Source of the DNA: Arthrobacter sp. B1I2
Lineage (GTDB): Bacteria; Actinomycetota; Actinomycetes; Actinomycetales; Micrococcaceae
DNA: 64,000 bases
Reading direction: 5' to 3'
NCBI RefSeq assembly: GCF_030816485.1
Contig: NZ_JAUSYC010000002.1
Span: 124,001-188,000 of the forward strand
The notes beneath the pieces were generated by a model that did no database searches, was not told the origin of the DNA, and saw only the letters and a program-made list of their open reading frames with translations. Positions 54,491-63,724 of the stretch are shown here, piece after piece (within the stretch, counting starts at the first letter, position 1; every line of letters starts with the position of its first letter). The translations under genes and the position numbers were made by a program.

Positions 54491-55870
54491 TTATGTTTCC
54501 GCCCGTGAGCCAAGAAGGGTGATGATGCCCCCAAGCACGGCAAGCATTCCGGCCGCCACGTACAGCGCGGTGTAGTTCCTTGAGTTGTCTACGGTAGCGA
54601 TCGAAAGTAAGAGGGGAGCTAGCGCTGGGGCCAGAGCACTTGGAATCTTCTGTGAAGAGCTTGTTATTGCCGTGAATCGTCCCGCCTGTGTTTCGCGATG
54701 GGGAAGCACGTCCAGGACGAGCGCCTGTCCCACCGCCACGAAAACAGCAATACCCAGGGAAGTAATGAGTGAACCTGTCAGGAGTGAGACGAAGCTGTAG
54801 GAGAAAGCCGACACAAGGGCTCCAGCTGCATAGATGACGGTGGCTGTGAGGATAAAGGGCTGACGGCGGGCGGCGCGGTCAGACAGCCATCCGCCTCCTA
54901 TGGCACCGACGGTCGAGGTGATGATGCCGCCGGCTGAAATCGCCGCGATCACTGTCGAAACTTCAGCAACACTCATGTCCAGCCGTTGTGCGTAGAAAAA
55001 CGTCGAATAGCTCGTGGTTAGGGCGAGTCCCAGGAAGAACATGAAGCGCCCTCCCCACGTCCACGCGAAGGCGGGATGCTGGCGGGGGTTGAACATAAAG
55101 CTGCGTAAGACGTTTTTGGGCGAAAGCGGAATTGTCGACTCCAGCCGCAGTGAATGCCTTTCCGGAGCAAAAGCGACGAAGCCCAAAACGAGTAAGACGC
55201 CGACGGTAGCTGGCAGTAGGAAGACCCACAGTGGGTCCACGACGACTTGGCCGGCGAGAACTATACCGGCGACAGGAGCAATCTGTCGGGCCAGGCTGGT
55301 CAAGCCGGCCACTCGACCACGCTGAAATTTCGGCAGGTTGTCCGCCTGATAATTGTTGATCGAGCCCATGGCTGTCTGCCACCCAACTGTTGACAGAACC
55401 CATCCAACCCCGAGCAGAAGAACATTCGGCGCAGATGCCATCAGCGGGATTGCGGCCACTCCTACTGTCACCCCGGCAACGGTATAAGGCCGTCGCCGGC
55501 CCCACCGGGAGCGTGTCCGATCGCTAAAAATTCCGGTCAGCGGCGCGGCCAAAAGAGAAAATGCGGAGCCTGCTCCCAGCATGTAGCCCAAATACTGCTC
55601 GTGTCCAGGTGCGATCTGGTCAAGCCGCAGGGCCAGGGTAAATGACATTGGAACTATCGTTGCCATGCTGCCACCGAAGGTGGCCAGGACCAGAAGCACC
55701 ACTGTCCTGCGACCTAAGTGCTTCTGCAAATGTGTTCGCTCAACGGAAGGTCGGGCGGTATCAGGGGCCGGGAGGAACGGAAGTGAGAGATTCGAAGTGG
55801 GGATGCGCGCAATGTCAGCCTCGAATCTCTCCATCCTTGGCGCCTTTTCGTGTGGAATCGATTCCTTCAC
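54491..55870 (-). CDS. MFS transporter (sugar/uronide permease-like)
   Basis: A 459-residue protein from GTG 55870 with GGAGG five bases before it. About twelve hydrophobic helices follow a 40-residue hydrophilic head. GIFSDRTRSRWGRRRPY is the loop 2-3 motif A, as in glycoside-pentoside-hexuronide and maltose permeases; a weaker repeat is GGWLSDRAARRQPF. PMSFTLALRLDQIAPGHEQ is the first periplasmic region. It diverges from the 877-residue protein and probably imports its substrate or product. Confidence 0.85.
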   Translation of the reverse strand: MKESIPHEKAPRMERFEADIARIPTSNLSLPFLPAPDTARPSVERTHLQKHLGRRTVVLLVLATFGGSMATIVPMSFTLALRLDQIAPGHEQYLGYMLGAGSAFSLLAAPLTGIFSDRTRSRWGRRRPYTVAGVTVGVAAIPLMASAPNVLLLGVGWVLSTVGWQTAMGSINNYQADNLPKFQRGRVAGLTSLARQIAPVAGIVLAGQVVVDPLWVFLLPATVGVLLVLGFVAFAPERHSLRLESTIPLSPKNVLRSFMFNPRQHPAFAWTWGGRFMFFLGLALTTSYSTFFYAQRLDMSVAEVSTVIAAISAGGIITSTVGAIGGGWLSDRAARRQPFILTATVIYAAGALVSAFSYSFVSLLTGSLITSLGIAVFVAVGQALVLDVLPHRETQAGRFTAITSSSQKIPSALAPALAPLLLSIATVDNSRNYTALYVAAGMLAVLGGIITLLGSRAET

Positions 55871-56001
55871 TGAACCTCCAACAGGATGAGTCTTTGTTGT
55901 GTGAGGGAGTTCACTTATCTCGCCTAGCCAGGGCCTCCACTCTCATCTTCAGGAACACGGCAGTGCCGGTTGGTTTTGTCTAAAGCGTCGTCGAAGACTG
56001 C

Positions 56002-56127
56002 TGAAAGCGGTTGCCTTAATCTTTCGCGCGGCAGCTGCGTGAAGAGTGAGGGTCGCAAGGAGGAGCGCAGTCCATGGCGGCTTCCCCCGATATACCTTCC
56101 ACAGTATACTCGTACAACCGGTTGCCA
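56002..56127. promoter_or_regulatory. Operator pair between MFS and glycosidase-like genes
   Basis: TGAAAGCGGTTGCCTT at 56002-56017 and GTACAACCGGTTGCCA at 56112-56127 share the CAACCGGTTG/AAGCGGTTG core. The second is 43 bp before the ATG of the large gene. Spacing 110 bp, similar to the other pairs. Confidence 0.72.
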
Positions 56128-56170
56128 TATGTGCGCTCCGGTCAAGCAGCAGTAGAAACAGGACTCAACT

Positions 56171-58804
56171 ATGTCAAAGACTTTTTCTGGAATAGCGGCC
56201 GGTGGTACCCCTGAGCTCTTTGAGTGCGAGCCCGTGAAGTGGATGCTCTGCCGTCTGAACAGCACGTTGCGAGAAGCGGGGCTGCTTTCTGTTAACGGGC
56301 AATCGGGACAGGAGATTGAACTCGTGTTGGTCGAGCCGGCTGACCTAGCGGCGCTGAACTTAGCAGGGCTACGTGCCCCGGCATCTGCCAGCGAATCCTA
56401 CTCGCTGAGAATTGACGCCAAAGAACACGGCGGTCGACGGATCACAATCGCGGCCACTGATGACCGCGGTTATGCCTACGCTATCGGTGATATCGAAGGG
56501 CGCGTTCATTCCGATGGATTCGAGGGCCTCGTTCCTGGTTTCGAGGATTCTCAAAAGCCTGCCGTGCCGCTTCGAGGCATTCAGCGCAACTTTTCAAGCA
56601 TCCATGAGGATGGCCTGTGGTTTCATGATCGGCAGTTCTGGGCGGAGTACCTTGACCATCTTGCCGCCCAGCGTTTCAACCGGTTCCACCTTGCACTGGG
56701 AATGCAGTACAACTACGGCACCGGCTGGGAAAGCCGGACTGCCACTGATAACTACCTTGTCTTCGCATACCCGTTCCTTCTCGATGTTCCCGGGTATCAG
56801 GTACGGGCAGAAGGAGTTTCCAAGGAAGAGCGTGACCGCAATATGGAGGCCTTGGCCTTCATAGCCCGGGAGACAAAGCGCCGTGGCATGAGTTTTCAAC
56901 TTGGCCTGTGGAATCACGCCTACGATTTCGGCTATGACTCGAAGCATTGGTACCCCATCCTGGGCATCAGCCCTGAGATACATGCCGGCTACTCGGCGGC
57001 AGCTGTCAAACTGCTACTCGAACGAGTGCCTGAAATCGAGGGTATAACCTTCCGTGTCCACCATGAAGGTGGTGTGCACGAAGAGGGGCACGAAGTCTTT
57101 TGGGGCAAGGTCTTTGACGCTATTTCGAGCGTGGGTCGTCCCATAGAGGTGGACATGCATGCCAAAGGTGTTGACCAGGCCTTGGTGGACGCCGCTGCTA
57201 AACCAAACATCCGCACAATGATCTCCGCCAAGTACTGGGCGGAACATATGGGTCTGGCCTACCACCAGCTATCAATTCGCCAGCACGAGCGCAACCCGCT
57301 GAACTTCGCGGGCAAGGATGCGTCCGTGACGGGAGTTACAGATGGTGCCCGGAGATTCACCCGCTACGGGTACGCCGACTATCTGAGCGAAGACCGTGCT
57401 ACTGACGTCATCTACAGGATGTGGCCCGGGACCCAAAAGCTTCTTCTATGGGGCGACCCAGCCTTGGCACGCGGATTCGGACAATTTGCGACTTTCGGTG
57501 GATCACGTGGTCTCGAGTTTTGCGAGCCTCTCACATTCAAGGGAAGGCGCGGAACAGGTGAGCCGGGAAGACGAGACCCCTACGTGCGGGACGACCTACG
57601 GTTGGGAGTGCATGACTGGAAGAAATACCGCTACACATATGCCTTGTGGGGCCAGCACCTTTACAATCCGGAGTGCGATACCGCAGTGTGGCAAAGGGTG
57701 CTCCGGGAAGACTATGGTGACGCCTACCCCCATTTCGAAGTGGCGCTGGCCCATTTGAGCCGCGTGTTGCCGCTCGTTACCGTCGTGCACGGAGTCAGCG
57801 GCGCAAACAACTTCTATTCCCCCGAAATGTATGTGGACCTGCCGATTTCTGCATGGAAGTTGTCCATGCATTATGCGTGGGACACTCCGCAGCCGGGGAC
57901 CTGGGAGGGCGTCAGCCCCTTCGACCCCGAATTGTTCTACGGCATCGGAGAATACGTGGATGCAGCTCTTAGCGGCAAACTGCAGCCCAAATACACGCCG
58001 CTTGAGGTCGCATCATGGATAGATGGGATGGTCAGCGAGGGCGTAACCGCGCTTGCTGAAATCGAGAAATGCAGGCTCGCAGATAACCCACAGGCCCAAC
58101 GTACAATCATCGACCTGCAGATAATTGTCCAGCTGGGACGGTTCTTCTCTTCAAAATTCCGCGCGGCTGTTGAGTATGCATTCTTCAGGCGGACCGGAAG
58201 TGTTGACTACCTTCAGGAGTCCGCTCGCCTGCTGAAGAACGCACATGCAGCGTACGCCTCGATACCGACCCTAGCTAACGGCATATACCAGGAGGACATC
58301 GCTTTTGGGGTTGGTCTCTCCGACCGTGGGAGCTGGTCAGACCGGATCATGGCAATGCGGGAAGATCTTCACCTGCTCAACATGGAGCTGACCGAAGCAC
58401 GGAACAATTCGGGCACTAAGCCTGCCAGTCAAGTCACACATCGAATGGAACGGTGGCAAGCAGAGGCCAGTTTCGTCCCTTGTCCTCCCTTCATGCGAGG
58501 GGACCCGCTCACGGTAATTCTCCATTCATCGGACCCGTCAATATCCGGTTCTGTCTTACGTTATCGTCATGTCAATCACGCAGAGGACTTCGATTGTCTA
58601 GAGATGGAGCGGGCAGGCGACGGATTCGTAGCTGTTATCCCCGGTGAATATACGTCCTCTTCGTACCCAATCATGTTCTTTGCCGAAGTTCGTAGAGACG
58701 GTGAGCCGCCTGTTTTCATCCCGGCATTGAACAATACTTTCTCAAACCAGCCCTATGTTGTGGTGCACAGTTCCAAAACCCAACTCAGCGACATAGTTTT
58801 GTAA
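56171..58804 (+). CDS. Large putative glycoside hydrolase of unnamed family
   Basis: An 877-residue cytoplasmic protein (no signal peptide). Residues 1-120 resemble the non-catalytic N-terminal domain found before the barrels of GH20- and GH67-type enzymes (RITIAATDDRGYAYAIGDIE). A TIM-barrel-like part follows with PLRGIQRNFSSIHEDGLWF, YLDHLAAQRFNRFHLALGMQ, GMSFQLGLWNHAYDFGYD, GITFRVHHEGGVHEEGHEVF, PIEVDMHAKGVD and LLLWGDPALARGFGQFATFG. A C-terminal helical region and a beta-rich tail (from about 760) complete it. Candidate acids are the Glu cluster in HHEGGVHEEGHE and the EVDMH Asp. I do not recognise it as a named GH family. Operator pair and neighbours suggest action on an imported glucuronide or uronic-acid oligosaccharide. 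Confidence 0.65.
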   Translation: MSKTFSGIAAGGTPELFECEPVKWMLCRLNSTLREAGLLSVNGQSGQEIELVLVEPADLAALNLAGLRAPASASESYSLRIDAKEHGGRRITIAATDDRGYAYAIGDIEGRVHSDGFEGLVPGFEDSQKPAVPLRGIQRNFSSIHEDGLWFHDRQFWAEYLDHLAAQRFNRFHLALGMQYNYGTGWESRTATDNYLVFAYPFLLDVPGYQVRAEGVSKEERDRNMEALAFIARETKRRGMSFQLGLWNHAYDFGYDSKHWYPILGISPEIHAGYSAAAVKLLLERVPEIEGITFRVHHEGGVHEEGHEVFWGKVFDAISSVGRPIEVDMHAKGVDQALVDAAAKPNIRTMISAKYWAEHMGLAYHQLSIRQHERNPLNFAGKDASVTGVTDGARRFTRYGYADYLSEDRATDVIYRMWPGTQKLLLWGDPALARGFGQFATFGGSRGLEFCEPLTFKGRRGTGEPGRRDPYVRDDLRLGVHDWKKYRYTYALWGQHLYNPECDTAVWQRVLREDYGDAYPHFEVALAHLSRVLPLVTVVHGVSGANNFYSPEMYVDLPISAWKLSMHYAWDTPQPGTWEGVSPFDPELFYGIGEYVDAALSGKLQPKYTPLEVASWIDGMVSEGVTALAEIEKCRLADNPQAQRTIIDLQIIVQLGRFFSSKFRAAVEYAFFRRTGSVDYLQESARLLKNAHAAYASIPTLANGIYQEDIAFGVGLSDRGSWSDRIMAMREDLHLLNMELTEARNNSGTKPASQVTHRMERWQAEASFVPCPPFMRGDPLTVILHSSDPSISGSVLRYRHVNHAEDFDCLEMERAGDGFVAVIPGEYTSSSYPIMFFAEVRRDGEPPVFIPALNNTFSNQPYVVVHSSKTQLSDIVL

Positions 58805-58832
58805 AGCTGTAGGGCCCACTGGTAGCTTCTCA

Positions 58833-58867
58833 CGGCGCGGCGCTGCTCTCCCAGCAGCGCTGCGCCG
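58833..58867 (+). terminator. Strong terminator after the glycosidase-like gene
   Basis: CGGCGCGGCGCTGCT (58833-58847) pairs with AGCAGCGCTGCGCCG (58853-58867) over 15 bp with one G-U pair and a five-base loop, then TTTGG. It begins 29 bases after the stop. Confidence 0.85.
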
Positions 58868-59754
58868 TTTGGCTTCTTCCTCCGCAGGTTCTTCAGTGGC
58901 CGCCAACGGGCAAGCCATGGTCTTATACCAGTAATGGGGCTGCCGCTGGCCGGAACGGGACTTCGCGTTGCTTCGGCGTGCCGGGGGAACTACTAACAAT
59001 TCCCCCAGGCCGCGCTCTCCCGTAAAGTCACGGCTGGGAGACTCCACCTTTGTGCGCTGGCAGGCAGGGTGGAAAGATGGCTGCCGCGCCCTAGTATCGG
59101 CGGCCGGGTCTTCGCCAGGGCCGCGGGTCGTGTTCGCCGGCGGTTTCAGCGGGTCTTTGTTGCAGCAGAGGCCATATTGGCGTATTGAATCATCCGTCCT
59201 CAACTGGCCGCGTTTTTGCTAACCCAGCCTGCAAGGGTCGCGCCTCCAGTCCCTAAGGTAGGAGCCGGGAAAGAAAGCGCGCCGTTTTACTTCGCCAGCC
59301 GAGTGTTGATTGCCAGCGCCTAAACCCTCTGTGGGCAGCGCATCGCTTGCGTAGCTGAAGTGGCGTCCAAGGGGACAGTCATGCGATGCAGCTGCGGAAT
59401 TTTCTCCTACCTCTGCCATGGCTGCCTTTGACGCTAGCGCGTTACAGCAGAGTGTGTAGGTCGGCGATTATTCCTGCGCCGCTCAGCCCAGCTCTTTCTG
59501 AAGATGAGTTGTTGCTGTCATAGGGTGTGGGCTGATCCAACGCCAGCCTTACCAGTGAAAGCCGATTAGAGCTGCTCCTGCCGTGACCCGGAGCGGCAAC
59601 CCGCGTGAGTTCTCCATTGACCCAGTATCACTTTGGAGCGCCGCTGGTAAGGTAAGTCCTCAAATTTGGTAGAGCGCCGAAGATTCATGGCTGAACTTGG
59701 GCTGTGACCCATTCCGACGGCTCCTGGCCTCGGCTCGGGCGAGCCGTCAAAAAG
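58868..59754. other. 890-bp region without supportable genes
   Basis: Open frames on both strands (for example minus 58742-59203) have no domain pattern and no ribosome site. The region separates two convergently ended units and may contain decayed DNA. No repeat or IS end was found. Confidence 0.4.
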
Positions 59755-59804
59755 CCGCCCCCGCGACTTGAGCCAAAGCTATCAGGCTTGCGTCCCGGGG
59801 GCGG
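59755..59804 (-). terminator. Rho-independent terminator of binding protein 2
   Basis: On the minus strand CCGCCCCCG and CGGGGGCGG (59796-59804 and 59755-59763) form a GC stem around a 32-base loop, and CTTTTTGACGG follows. It is 110 bp beyond the binding-protein stop. Confidence 0.75.
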
Positions 59805-59913
59805 ATAATTTTGATCAGCGCTGGAAACTTCCTTCAAACCACAGGGTTGACCATGTTAGGAACCTGGTACCTGCCAAGGTTAAACCGTTTGCTGCTGATG
59901 CCGGCTTCCTAAG

Positions 59914-61479
59914 TCATTTAGCAACGTCGAAGAGCCGGATGGTAGAGAAGTTGTTCGCTCCTTTGTTCAGGTACTTAATCTCAGGGGACGTAACAGTGTT
60001 CGCCCCAATGAAGGAAAGAGGAGCGAAAAGGGCGTTCTCGACCACGTATCGGTTGATCTCCTTATAGATCTCGGCTTGCTTTTCCTCGTTGAGTTCACTG
60101 TTCGCTTTTTCTACGAGCCCATCAAGTTCGGGAGTGCTCCACTTAAAGGGATTCATCGTTGCGCTGCCAAGCTGACGGGGGATTTCCCTCTGGGTGACAG
60201 TCGCGCTGGAGATGAAGAAGTACATAGGGTACTTCCCTGATACCACTGCAGCCGTGGAGTTCTGGGGCGGAACAGGTTCCCAGTTCACTTTAATGCCAAT
60301 GTCGCCCAGCGCCTGGCTGATAGACGGTTCGTAGGTCTGTGACAACACGGTACTCGGCATGCTCACATCAAAACCGTTGGGATAACCCGCCTCTTTGAGC
60401 AGCTTCTTTGCGCGTTCAACATCAAACGGGTACTTGTCCTCCAGCTTCTGGTCATAAGCTGCGCCGTTGAGGTTGAACTGCTGAACGCTGGGCGTTCCTG
60501 CACCGGATAGTAGCTTGTCTACAAAGCCCTTGCGGTCAAGGGCGAAATTGATAGCCTGCCTGACGCGGACGTCAGCCAGTGGCTTGAGGACCTTCCCGTT
60601 ACGGTCAGCAAGGTTAATGAAACCTATGGAGCTTGTAGGATTGTGGAAAACGTTGAAGTTTCCTCCTGCTTTAACTGACTCGAGTTGGTTCCCGGGAACT
60701 CCCGACACATCAACTTCCTTGGACCTCAACGCATTCAGAGCTGCCGTTTGGTCTGCCAGTACGCGGACAGTCACCGTCTTGAACGGATAGGCTTCTTTGT
60801 TCCAGTAGTCATCGCGGCGGTTCATGACGTAAGTCGAGCCCTGAACGCTCTTGCCTTTGTCAAGAACGTAGGGCCCTGAGGTTACAGGATCCGTCGCCGT
60901 TCGGTCGGTGGTCAGAGTGGCGGGGTCGCCAATCACACCTCCATCCATTCCCATGTTGTACAGGAAAGCGGCATCGTGTTTGCTGAAATTGACGCGTACG
61001 GTCACCTCGTCGATAGCGTCGACTGACTTCACCGCAACAAACTTGTCTTGCTGCTGGCCGGGTGTTTCCTTGTTGCGGTCCATGGTTTTTTTGACTGCCT
61101 CGGCGGTGACAGGAGCGCCGGTACTAAACGTCATCCCGGGCCGAAGATTGAGGGTCAAAGTAAGGCCGTCGTCGCTATACTTCCAACTTTCAGCCGCATT
61201 CGGCTGGAGCTCGCCTTCGTTGTCGATGTAGACCAGCGTGTCGTAAATCGATGCCCATATGTAGGACTGCTGTCCGGCATCAAGCTGCACCGGATCAAGC
61301 GACCGGGGCGCCGACGTCACGGCAATCCTGATAATTTTTTCCGCGGGCTGGTCCTGGCCGCCGGATCCCCCTCCGTCGGCACCGCATCCGGTGAATGCCA
61401 TGGCTGCCGCCAGGACTACCGCGGTGGTGGCGATGCGACCAGATCGTCGCCCGCCACCCCTAGTAAGCAGATTTTTCAA
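59914..61479 (-). CDS. Family 5 ABC substrate-binding lipoprotein 2
   Basis: A 521-residue SBP_bac_5 protein from TTG 61479 with AGGAG upstream. The signal RIATTAVVLAAAMAFTGC ends in lipobox FTGC. PRSLDPVQLDAGQQSYIWA, IYDTLVYIDNEGELQPNAAE, MNRRDDYWNKEAYPFKTVTV and VRQAINFALDRKGFV parallel the 51623-53155 protein along the whole length. It diverges from the dehydratase gene with two operators between. It presumably feeds the Dpp-type permease starting at 63725. Confidence 0.9.
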   Translation of the reverse strand: MKNLLTRGGGRRSGRIATTAVVLAAAMAFTGCGADGGGSGGQDQPAEKIIRIAVTSAPRSLDPVQLDAGQQSYIWASIYDTLVYIDNEGELQPNAAESWKYSDDGLTLTLNLRPGMTFSTGAPVTAEAVKKTMDRNKETPGQQQDKFVAVKSVDAIDEVTVRVNFSKHDAAFLYNMGMDGGVIGDPATLTTDRTATDPVTSGPYVLDKGKSVQGSTYVMNRRDDYWNKEAYPFKTVTVRVLADQTAALNALRSKEVDVSGVPGNQLESVKAGGNFNVFHNPTSSIGFINLADRNGKVLKPLADVRVRQAINFALDRKGFVDKLLSGAGTPSVQQFNLNGAAYDQKLEDKYPFDVERAKKLLKEAGYPNGFDVSMPSTVLSQTYEPSISQALGDIGIKVNWEPVPPQNSTAAVVSGKYPMYFFISSATVTQREIPRQLGSATMNPFKWSTPELDGLVEKANSELNEEKQAEIYKEINRYVVENALFAPLSFIGANTVTSPEIKYLNKGANNFSTIRLFDVAK

Positions 61480-61574
61480 AGGTGACTCCTATGTCAATGC
61501 CGGCGAGATGTCTCGAGAGCGCCTCCGGCTCGTTCCGACTGGTAAAGAAAAGTGAACCATCCCAGACGGGCCTT

Positions 61575-61657
61575 TGCCAACCGCTTGCCACAGATATTTT
61601 CCGCGCTAGTGTGTCGCCTTAGCTCAATTGCGCGCCTTTATTGGCAACCGGTGGCAT
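61575..61657. promoter_or_regulatory. Operator pair between binding protein 2 and dehydratase
   Basis: TGCCAACCGCTTGCCA at 61575-61590 and TGGCAACCGGTGGCAT at 61642-61657, 67 bp apart, are both good matches to the TGGCAACCGGTTGCCA consensus. Each lies within 100 bp of one of the divergent starts. Confidence 0.78.
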
Positions 61658-61723
61658 GGGAAGTAGTCTTGATCGACTTGACCCTTACGCGTGTCGGGTT
61701 TACTGCAATGAAGGAGCGCTTTC

Positions 61724-62815
61724 GTGAAGATCACCAGCATCGAGACATTCAGTCGTGGGCCACTGCTAGCAGTCGTCCGAGTAAGGACGGACGATGGCGC
61801 AGAGGGGTGGGGGCAGACATCCCCGTACTCAGCGGATGCCACCGTTCAGCTTCTCCATTCGTACGTAGCCCCGTTCTTCATTGGGCGGGACCCTTGGGAC
61901 TGGGAAGCACTGGTTGACATGTTTACCCGTAAGAGCTACAAGCACCACGGGAGCACCCTGTGGCGTGCACTGTGCGGGATCGATACGGCTGTCTATGACT
62001 TGCTGGGCAAAGTGACGAACCGCCCCGTATACCAACTCTTGGGTGGGGGAGTCCGGACCACATTGCCAGTGTATGGCTCGTCGATGAGCAGAAAGACGAC
62101 CCCGGAAGAGGAGGCCGACAGAATGCTCGCCCTCACAGAATCACATGGGTTTAAGGCCTTCAAGGTCCGGATTGCAGACGTGATGGGACAAGACCGGGAC
62201 GCATGGCCTGGGAGAAGCAAGAAGCTCGTTCACACCGTGCGGAATGTCCTTGGACCCGACGTTGTACTGCACGCCGATGCCAACGGAGGGTACAGCGTTC
62301 CCGAGGCAATTCGAATGGGTCGGCTCCTGGAAGACCTTGACTTCGGGCACTTTGAAGAACCATGCCCCTACTACGAACTCGAATCAACGGCTGAAGTGGC
62401 ACGAGTCCTGGACATACCCGTCGCCGCAGGTGAGCAGGACAGTGTTTTGCCCCAGTTTCACCGCATGATCGAGGGTCGCGCAGTGGATATCGTCCAGCCG
62501 GACGTCGGTTACGTGGGAGGTATGGCGCGGACCAAGAAAATAGCACAGATGGCTGAAGCAGCAGGGGTTGTGACTACCCCGCACTGCGCCAACCAGTCCA
62601 TGATTCAGCTGTTCTCACTTCACTTAGCGGCCTCCCAGCCGTCGGCGACAGCATTTCAGGAGTGGAGCATAGAGACAATTCCCTACTTCGAGGATATTTT
62701 CAGCCCGCTTCCCGCCGTACAGGACGGTGCAGTCATTCTTGGCGACGAGCCTGGATGGGGGGTCGACATCTTGCCCGACTTCATAAAGTCGGCAGAGAGG
62801 TCGCTTACCACCTGA
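61724..62815 (+). CDS. Mandelate racemase/muconate lactonizing enzyme family dehydratase
   Basis: A 363-residue enolase-superfamily protein from GTG 61724, AAGGAG eight bases before. Capping domain residues include RTDDGAEGWGQTSPYSAD; barrel motifs are FKAFKVRIADV (KxR base), LHADANGGYS (Asp), DFGHFEEPCPYYE (Glu), IPVAAGEQDS (Glu), IVQPDVGYVGGM and VTTPHCAN (His). This set fits acid-sugar dehydratases of the mandelate racemase subgroup. It is clearly distinct from ManD, so it handles another sugar acid, perhaps the product of the large glycosidase-like protein or of the oxidised glycoside. Confidence 0.87.
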   Translation: MKITSIETFSRGPLLAVVRVRTDDGAEGWGQTSPYSADATVQLLHSYVAPFFIGRDPWDWEALVDMFTRKSYKHHGSTLWRALCGIDTAVYDLLGKVTNRPVYQLLGGGVRTTLPVYGSSMSRKTTPEEEADRMLALTESHGFKAFKVRIADVMGQDRDAWPGRSKKLVHTVRNVLGPDVVLHADANGGYSVPEAIRMGRLLEDLDFGHFEEPCPYYELESTAEVARVLDIPVAAGEQDSVLPQFHRMIEGRAVDIVQPDVGYVGGMARTKKIAQMAEAAGVVTTPHCANQSMIQLFSLHLAASQPSATAFQEWSIETIPYFEDIFSPLPAVQDGAVILGDEPGWGVDILPDFIKSAERSLTT

Positions 62816-62951
62816 CTTAGGCGGTCCGACACTACGCGTCCCCGGGTGAAGGCCCCCCTATGGTTTCCGTTGGTGGCACGCTTCATGCCGGTCTCTGCAT
62901 GAGTTATCACATGGTGACAGGAAGGGCAGACCCACCCGATTGACTAAGACC

Positions 62952-62983
62952 AGCCGCGCGGGGATTGGGACCCCGGTGCGGCT
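62952..62983 (+). terminator. Hairpin downstream of the dehydratase
   Basis: AGCCGCGCGGGG pairs with CCCCGGTGCGGCT (62952-62983) with one bulge and an eight-base loop. No T-run follows. The 909-bp gap 62816-63724 otherwise holds only the operator pair and the permease promoter; short frames in it look non-coding. Confidence 0.6.
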
Positions 62984-63239
62984 GCCTGCTCAAAGAACCC
63001 GGGAGCCCGTAGGGAGTCAATGAAGGTCTGCGGAGCTCTCGGTCACATCCCTCCAAGTCAACTAATCCACGCCTGATCTCCGCCGTCGAGATTTCAGCTG
63101 CCGTATAGCAGGGGACTCACCACAGGTACCGGCCTGGTGCTAGACCTTTGAGGACGCCGGCCGTCGGGCTCTTGACGCTCATGCAAGCAAAAGCGGTCGA
63201 ACAAGCCAGTAATAGGGGCTCAATAGCATACTGCGCGCA

Positions 63240-63390
63240 TTTCAACCGGTTGCCAAACCTGTTCGGGGAGCGCCGCGTCCCACTCTGCCGGCCCCGGCGC
63301 TAGTCGCCTGTAAATCCAGTAAAGAGCCGCAGTTCGGCGCCGAAGAGATATTTCAGTGGCGCCTGGATCGATGACGGCAAGCGGTTGTCA
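63240..63390 (+). promoter_or_regulatory. Operator pair upstream of the Dpp-type permease
   Basis: TTTCAACCGGTTGCCA at 63240-63255 and CGGCAAGCGGTTGTCA at 63375-63390, 135 bp apart. They lie 335-485 bp before the permease start, implying a long leader or a promoter near 63400. TTTACTCGAGTGACGAG after the second site may be part of it. Confidence 0.7.
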
Positions 63391-63724
63391 TCCTCCTGCT
63401 GGCATGCTTTACTCGAGTGACGAGGATTACCTCGTACCGTGAGGCCGGACACCGCCGGTACTCGGTAAGCGGGAATAGTAGAGGCAATCGACATAGGGGT
63501 CAGGATGTCCGGAGGATTTTGGTCGCCGCAACGTCGCCGTTCGGGATCTGCGCCCTTCACAGGGCTTGAATTGGTCGTTGTCCGGGCCTGCGTGTCTCTA
63601 CTTACTGGCCGATGGGCACCCACATCCCTGGTGATTTTTCGGCTGCCCAAGGCACTGCTGCCTTTAGCTGAACACGGGTCGGGCGTACGTCCGGACTTTC
63701 CCGTTCTATCTGATTAAGGTTCCA

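Noticed and set aside
58742..59203. 153-codon minus-strand frame downstream of the glycosidase-like gene
   Set aside because: Overlaps the terminator and the end of the gene; low-complexity Arg/Pro/Ala and no domain.
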